Position numbers and translations under genes: made by a program. This document shows positions 60,266 to 64,000 of a DNA stretch of 64,000 nt, piece after piece. A model generated the notes under the pieces. The model searched no databases, was not told the origin of the DNA, and saw only the letters and a list, made by a program, of their open reading frames with translations. Location of the stretch: the NCBI GenBank assembly GCA_949294085.1, contig CASFFX010000011.1:1-64000 (forward strand). The letters are read 5' to 3'. Numbering within the stretch: position 1 is the stretch's first letter; each line of letters begins with the position of its first letter. Origin of the DNA: an uncultured bacterium (GTDB taxonomy: Bacteria > Elusimicrobiota > Elusimicrobia > Elusimicrobiales > Elusimicrobiaceae).

Positions 60266-61236
60266 AGTGGATTCATCCGCTGAAAATCGGCTCGTTTACG
60301 GCGGCCAACAATTTGCTGTTGGCCCCGATGGCAGGCATTACTGATTCGCCCTTTCGCGTGCTGTGCCTAAAAGGCGGCGCCGGGATTGTGTGTGCGGAAA
60401 TGGTGTCGGCCCATGCGCTGCACTACGGCAACGAAAAAAGCGGGCGGATGCTGCGGGTGAACCCCAAAGAGCACCCCGTTTCCATGCAGATTTTCGGTTC
60501 GGACGAGGCCACCATTGCCGAAGCGGCCAAAAATGCCGAAGCCCAAGGGGCGGATTTAGTGGATTTGAACGCGGGCTGCCCGGTAAAAAAAATCAACAAA
60601 GCGGGGGCCGGCTGCGTGCTGATGAAGGACGAAGCCAAGCTGGGCCGCCTGATAGAAGCGGCCGTAAAAAGTGTAAAAATCCCCGTTACGCTAAAAACCC
60701 GCGTGGCGCTGACGCACCGCGAGTGGCTGGGGGCCCGCCTGGCCAAACTGGCGCAAAGTGCGGGAGCGGCGGCCGTTACGCTGCACGCCCGCGCAGCGGT
60801 GGACGTTCACTCCGGCCCGCCGAACATCCCGGCCTTGGCCGAAGCGTGCGCGGCGGTTACAATCCCTGTGATTGGCAACGGCGGCGTGCAGGATGCTTCC
60901 CTGGCAAAGCAGTTTTTGCAGGCGGGGTGCGCCGGCGTGATGATTGGGCGGGGAGCGATTGGCAATCCGTTTATCTTTCGCGACATTATAGAAGAATTTG
61001 ACGGCAAAACGCCTTCTTCGCACACCGCCAAAAACCGCTTGGCCATTTATCTGGATTTAATCCGCGAAAATGTGGCCTACTATGGGGAACGCATTGGCGT
61101 AAACCGCAGCCGCAAGACGGCCGGCTATTGGATTAAAGATTTCCCCAACGCGGCCGAAGTGCGCGGCGCCTTTGTGCGGCTGGACACGCTGGCCGAGATA
61201 GAAGCCTTGTTTTCCGCCACGCTGGCCCGCCTGTAA
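60262..61236 (+). CDS. dusB: tRNA-dihydrouridine synthase
   Basis: This 324-residue flavoenzyme reduces uridines in the tRNA D-loop. Motifs are LLLAPMAGITDSPFRVLC, EMVSAHAL, VSMQIFGSD, DLNAGCPVKKINKAGAG (with the catalytic Cys), LKTRVAL, VTLHARA, VIGNGGVQD and VMIGRGAIGNPF. The start at 60262 overlaps the lipoprotein stop by 4 bp, which favours it over a start 5 codons earlier. It is the last gene of the unit. Confidence 0.96.
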   Translation: MKWIHPLKIGSFTAANNLLLAPMAGITDSPFRVLCLKGGAGIVCAEMVSAHALHYGNEKSGRMLRVNPKEHPVSMQIFGSDEATIAEAAKNAEAQGADLVDLNAGCPVKKINKAGAGCVLMKDEAKLGRLIEAAVKSVKIPVTLKTRVALTHREWLGARLAKLAQSAGAAAVTLHARAAVDVHSGPPNIPALAEACAAVTIPVIGNGGVQDASLAKQFLQAGCAGVMIGRGAIGNPFIFRDIIEEFDGKTPSSHTAKNRLAIYLDLIRENVAYYGERIGVNRSRKTAGYWIKDFPNAAEVRGAFVRLDTLAEIEALFSATLARL

Positions 61237-61266
61237 AAAGAGGCATAAAAAATCCGTAAATTTTGA

Positions 61267-61272
61267 TATAAT
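61267..61272 (+). promoter_or_regulatory. -10 box of rplM-rpsI
   Basis: A perfect TATAAT lies about 80 bases before rplM. The -35 region is weak. It implies a leader of roughly 70 bases. Confidence 0.45.
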
Positions 61273-61298
61273 ATATAGGAAACCACGAGTCATTAAGA

Positions 61299-61318
61299 CA
61301 GCGGCCACCACTCCGCTG
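61299..61318 (+). promoter_or_regulatory. Leader hairpin before rplM
   Basis: CAGCGG and CCGCTG form a 6-bp stem with an 8-base loop inside the rplM 5' leader. Ribosomal-protein leaders often bind one of their products; whether this one does is unknown. Confidence 0.35.
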
Positions 61319-61350
61319 CGCATTAATTACACAAGGTAGAAACAAAAATT

Positions 61351-61776
61351 ATGACAAAAACTTTTTTGCCTTCCGTCAAGGAAGTTGAAACCACCCGCAA
61401 ATGGCATCATATTGACGCCACGGGCCAAACCCTGGGCAGATTGGCTTCTCAAATTGCCGTCTTGCTGATGGGCAAACATAAAAGAACCTATACGCCTCAT
61501 ATGGACTGCGGCGACTTTGTCGTCGTTACCAACGCCGGCAAAATCAAACTGACCGGCAAAAAGATGGAACAGAAGGTTTACTTCTCTCACTCCGGTTATG
61601 CCAAAGGCGCCAAAGAAACGCCGGTAAAAAGAGTGTTGGAAAAGAACCCCACCAGAGTGTTGGAATTGGCGGTAAAGAGAATGTTGGACGAAAACAAACT
61701 CCGCGCGCCCAGAATGAAACGCTTGAGACTGTTCGCCGGCGAAGAACACGCCTTCACCGAACGCTTTGGTAAATAA
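61351..61776 (+). CDS. rplM: 50S ribosomal protein L13
   Basis: This 141-residue protein matches L13 length and layout. It has WHHIDATGQTLGRLASQIAVLL, HMDCGDFVVVTNAGKIKLTG, FSHSGYAKGAKETPV and RMLDENKLRAPRMKRLRLFAGEEH near the end. It is an early-assembly protein of the large ribosomal subunit. AAGG precedes the start; rpsI follows after 15 bp, the usual pair. Confidence 0.98.
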   Translation: MTKTFLPSVKEVETTRKWHHIDATGQTLGRLASQIAVLLMGKHKRTYTPHMDCGDFVVVTNAGKIKLTGKKMEQKVYFSHSGYAKGAKETPVKRVLEKNPTRVLELAVKRMLDENKLRAPRMKRLRLFAGEEHAFTERFGK

Positions 61777-61791
61777 GAGGGATAGAATTTT

Positions 61792-62187
61792 ATGAACAAT
61801 ACGAAAGAACTCAAAACCGGAAGAAGAAAAACCTCCGTCGCCCAGGTGGAACTGTTGAAAGGTAAAGGCGTCATTACCGTGAACGCCAAATCCCTGGACG
61901 AATATTTTGGCAACCACGCCCGCTGCAAAGCCGCCGTTAAGGCGCCGCTGGTGGTAACCAACCTGGAAAAAGAATACGATGTAAACGCCAAAGTCATTGG
62001 CGGCGGTGTTTCTTCCCAGGCCGGTGCGTTGCGCCACGCGATTGCGCGCTCTTTGGCCGCGATCAGCGAAGATCTGAAAAAAGCCGTGAAGAAGGCCGGT
62101 TATCTTACCCGCGATCCTCGTATGGTGGAAAGAAAGAAACCCGGTCAGCCCGGTGCCCGCAAACGCTTCCAGTTCTCCAAACGTTAA
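61792..62187 (+). CDS. rpsI: 30S ribosomal protein S9
   Basis: This 131-residue protein has TGRRKTSVAQVELLKGKGVITVN, the GGGVSSQAGALRHAIARSL signature and the basic C-terminal tail ending G-A-R-K-R-F-Q-F-S-K-R that reaches the P-site tRNA. GAGGGA precedes the start. It is co-transcribed with rplM. Confidence 0.98.
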   Translation: MNNTKELKTGRRKTSVAQVELLKGKGVITVNAKSLDEYFGNHARCKAAVKAPLVVTNLEKEYDVNAKVIGGGVSSQAGALRHAIARSLAAISEDLKKAVKKAGYLTRDPRMVERKKPGQPGARKRFQFSKR

Positions 62188-62220
62188 TCGTTGGCTGGAA
62201 AGTTGCAGGAGATGTTTTAC

Positions 62221-62252
62221 AAACCCTCGCTCCTTGGAGCGGGGGTTTTTTA
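62221..62252 (+). terminator. Terminator of rplM-rpsI
   Basis: ACCCTCGCTCC pairs with GGAGCGGGGGT (one mismatch or wobble) and is followed by six T residues. Confidence 0.88.
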
Positions 62253-62379
62253 TGGTAAGGCGAAAGGGCGCTTGGCCCCAAACCGCCAATTTGTGGCGGG
62301 GAACGGGAAAATATTGCTTAGCAGCTCTTGTATTGTTAAACTATCTGTAAGGAACAGGCCTTTTGGTTAGGAGGTATTT

Positions 62380-62865
62380 ATGCAAAAGGGTTTTACGTTA
62401 ATAGAGCTGTTAGTGGTGGTGTTAATCATTGGTATTTTGGCGGCGGTGGCGTTGCCGCAGTATCAAAAGGCGGTATTAAAGAGCCGCTACACGCAAGCCA
62501 TTACCGTCGGCGAAGCTCTTTACCGGGCGGCGGAAGTATATCGGATGGCCAACGGAACTTGGCCGACACAGTTGGACGAGCTGGACATCAGCCTGCCGGG
62601 AGAGGTGGTGAGCAACGATGTAGTAACCGGGAGCCAGTTCCGCTGTATGTTGGCGAACAAACAGGCCAATTTGTCATCGGTATCGCCGTCCGTTATTTGT
62701 GATGTGCAAAACAATACGCTGGGTTACCGGCGATATTTTGGCGCATATGAAGGACAACGCTTTTGTTATGCGTTAGCGTCGGATTCGTTGGCCAACGAAG
62801 TATGTAAAAGTTTGGGGACGTATTTCAGCAACAACACTTCCCATAATTTGTATCTTTTGCGCTAA
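62380..62865 (+). CDS. Type IV pilin-like protein
   Basis: This 161-residue protein starts [20 protein letters not shown], a type IV prepilin leader with G/F cleavage site and +5 glutamate. The helix continues [21 protein letters not shown]. The globular part has four cysteines (FRCML, VICDV, RFCYAL and EVCKS), probably two disulfides. AGGAGG precedes the start. It shares only the N-terminal helix with the pilin at 6255. No pilus machinery gene is close. Confidence 0.88.
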   Translation: MQKGFTLIELLVVVLIIGILAAVALPQYQKAVLKSRYTQAITVGEALYRAAEVYRMANGTWPTQLDELDISLPGEVVSNDVVTGSQFRCMLANKQANLSSVSPSVICDVQNNTLGYRRYFGAYEGQRFCYALASDSLANEVCKSLGTYFSNNTSHNLYLLR

Positions 62866-62888
62866 GAGCAATGAACCGTTTTCAGCCA

Positions 62889-62922
62889 ACAAAAAACCCC
62901 GCTCTTTGGAGCGGGGTTTTGG
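62889..62922. terminator. Bidirectional terminator
   Basis: AACCCCGCTC/GAGCGGGGTT stem with a 4-base loop and flanking A- and T-runs, between the pilin and the converging hydrogenase gene. Confidence 0.9.
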
Positions 62923-62935
62923 TTAAAAAGAAAGT

Positions 62936-64000
62936 CTATTTTTCTTCCTTTTGGTCCAGCGCGCAGGGCACTTTGGGGCTTTGGGCCACCAAATCCTTAA
63001 TGGGTTTGATAACCGCCGCCTGTTTTTTAAGCGTGCACGGCCCGCCAATGCAGCCGCCCTTGCAGCTCATCACTTCCAGCAGTTGGAAATCCCCCGCGCC
63101 CTTGGCATACGCGTTCAAGAGCATCATGGTCTTTTTATCCAAGCCGTTGATGGCCATTTTTTTGAAGGGCCGCTTGCCGGCGATGGCATTTTCCACCGCT
63201 TGGGCCACCCCACCGGTAACACCGTAGTAGCGGGCTTCACCGGAGATTTTGGGATCCAGCGGCGTTTCCTCGCACTCGGCGGGATTAATTCCTTTGGCAT
63301 CCAGCATGGCACCCAATTCTTCGTACGTCATCACGAAGTCAATATTCGGGTCCTCCATGCCTTCCACCCGTTTGGAAACGCACGGCCCCACAAACACGGT
63401 GATAAAGCCATTTTTCTTTTCAATTTCGGCCGTATAGCCGGCAGGCGTTTTGGTGTTGGAGACAAATTCCTTCAGCGCCGGCAAGTGTTTTTTGACGGCC
63501 TGTATCCACGCCGCACAGCACGAAGTGGTCATAAAGCGGGCGCCTTTTTCCAGGCGTTCCACCAGTTCGCGCGCTTCGTTGGCGGTGGTAATATCGGCCC
63601 CTTCGGCCACTTCGGTTACTTTGTCAAACCCGGCCTTTTTAATGGCGGTAATCAACTGCGGCAGCGTGCAGTCAAACTGGCCCACAATGGAGGGGGCAAT
63701 CATCGCGCAGACTTTGTTGGAACTTTTCATCTGGCTCAAAATGTCAATCAGCTGGCTGCGCTCCATAATGGCGCCAAAGGGGCAGGCGTCCATACAATGC
63801 CCGCAGGAAATACATTTTTCAAAATCAATTTCCGCAAACCCGTTTTCGCCTTTGTGAATGGCGTTTACCGGGCAGGATTGCTCGCACGGAACCGGCACAT
63901 AGGTAATGGCGTTATAGGGGCAGACGGCCTTGCATTGCCCGCAGTTTTTGCATTTGTCGGGGTCAATGTGAGAGCGGCCGTTGGAAAACGAAATGGCGCC
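62936..64000 (-). CDS. [FeFe]-hydrogenase, group B-like (5' end outside window)
   Basis: The gene runs off the right edge; 354 codons and the stop are visible. Two [4Fe-4S] ferredoxin motifs come first (CKNCGQCKAVCP and CISCGHCMDACP), with another cysteine pair CEQSCP between. The H-cluster motifs follow: L1 TSCCAAW (TSCCP-x-W is usual), L2 VGPCVSKRVE and L3 EVMSCKGGCIGGPC. This pattern fits the monomeric group B type, known from anaerobes. The enzyme makes or uses H2 with ferredoxin; the in vivo direction is not known. A C-terminal tail of about 30 residues ends in QKEEK. The start codon is not visible. Confidence 0.88.
   Translation of the reverse strand, partial: GAISFSNGRSHIDPDKCKNCGQCKAVCPYNAITYVPVPCEQSCPVNAIHKGENGFAEIDFEKCISCGHCMDACPFGAIMERSQLIDILSQMKSSNKVCAMIAPSIVGQFDCTLPQLITAIKKAGFDKVTEVAEGADITTANEARELVERLEKGARFMTTSCCAAWIQAVKKHLPALKEFVSNTKTPAGYTAEIEKKNGFITVFVGPCVSKRVEGMEDPNIDFVMTYEELGAMLDAKGINPAECEETPLDPKISGEARYYGVTGGVAQAVENAIAGKRPFKKMAINGLDKKTMMLLNAYAKGAGDFQLLEVMSCKGGCIGGPCTLKKQAAVIKPIKDLVAQSPKVPCALDQKEEK

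Noticed and set aside
61327-62289. Open frame of about 320 codons opposite rplM-rpsI
   Set aside because: Antisense to two certain ribosomal protein genes and their terminator; no start signal.
1-64000. Mobile elements, CRISPR arrays, prophage
   Set aside because: No transposase, integrase or phage-type genes and no regularly spaced short repeats were seen. The only long direct repeat pair is the ChaN-like intergenic block.

Overview
The window reads as chromosome of a Gram-negative (diderm), anaerobic, gut-type bacterium, most probably a member of the Elusimicrobiota close to Elusimicrobium. This is an inference from gene content: two orphan type IV pilin-like genes, two different autotransporters, several lipoproteins, a three-domain NifU with NifS as the Fe-S assembly system, and an [FeFe]-hydrogenase at the right edge. 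No insertion sequence, prophage, CRISPR array or rRNA operon was seen. Genes are tightly packed, with many 1-bp and 4-bp start/stop overlaps and clear Shine-Dalgarno sequences, and most transcription units end in GC-rich hairpins followed by T-runs.

Left part (1-14.5 kb). The 3' end of an rfbA-like gene is followed by tRNA-Ala(GGC) and a 1031-residue autotransporter whose passenger is built from about fourteen N-T-V repeats. Next come a threonine aldolase/endonuclease IV pair, a small PQ-loop-like membrane protein, a pilin, a multi-spanning membrane protein of glycosyltransferase type, a Nudix hydrolase with a degenerate Nudix box, dnaE, a second copy of the PQ-loop-like protein, tRNA-Val(GAC) and a WYL-domain regulator.

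Envelope region (14.5-25.3 kb). Divergent from the WYL regulator is a six-gene cluster: two TPR proteins, a FlgO-like exported protein, two LPP20-type lipoproteins, and a Pmp-type autotransporter. The last four are translationally coupled. No flagellar gene accompanies it. This is the best candidate here for an undescribed envelope system. It is followed by three tandem exported ChaN/TIKI-like proteins, separated by duplicated ~120-bp terminator-promoter blocks. A fourth member at 36.9-38.3 kb is cut by one in-frame TAA.

Central housekeeping region (25.4-47.8 kb). This holds a membrane-anchored thermonuclease, YegS-type lipid kinase and small membrane protein operon; a HAD phosphatase divergent from alaS; tRNA-Tyr with a near-consensus promoter; mutS-mutL and a flavodoxin-ferredoxin protein. 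These are followed by hpt-ftsH-glmM-pdxJ-glmS-acpS-nnrD and an alpha/beta hydrolase, mostly overlapping end to end, then a phosphoglycolate-phosphatase-like gene.

Right part (47.8-64 kb). On the minus strand are nadK-recN with a small membrane protein, a second related membrane protein, and an outer-membrane barrel protein coupled to glycerate kinase. On the plus strand are nifU-nifS, three tandem 5'-nucleotidase-like metallophosphatases (the third has lost nearly every metal ligand), dusB, rplM-rpsI, and another pilin. The window ends inside an [FeFe]-hydrogenase gene on the minus strand.
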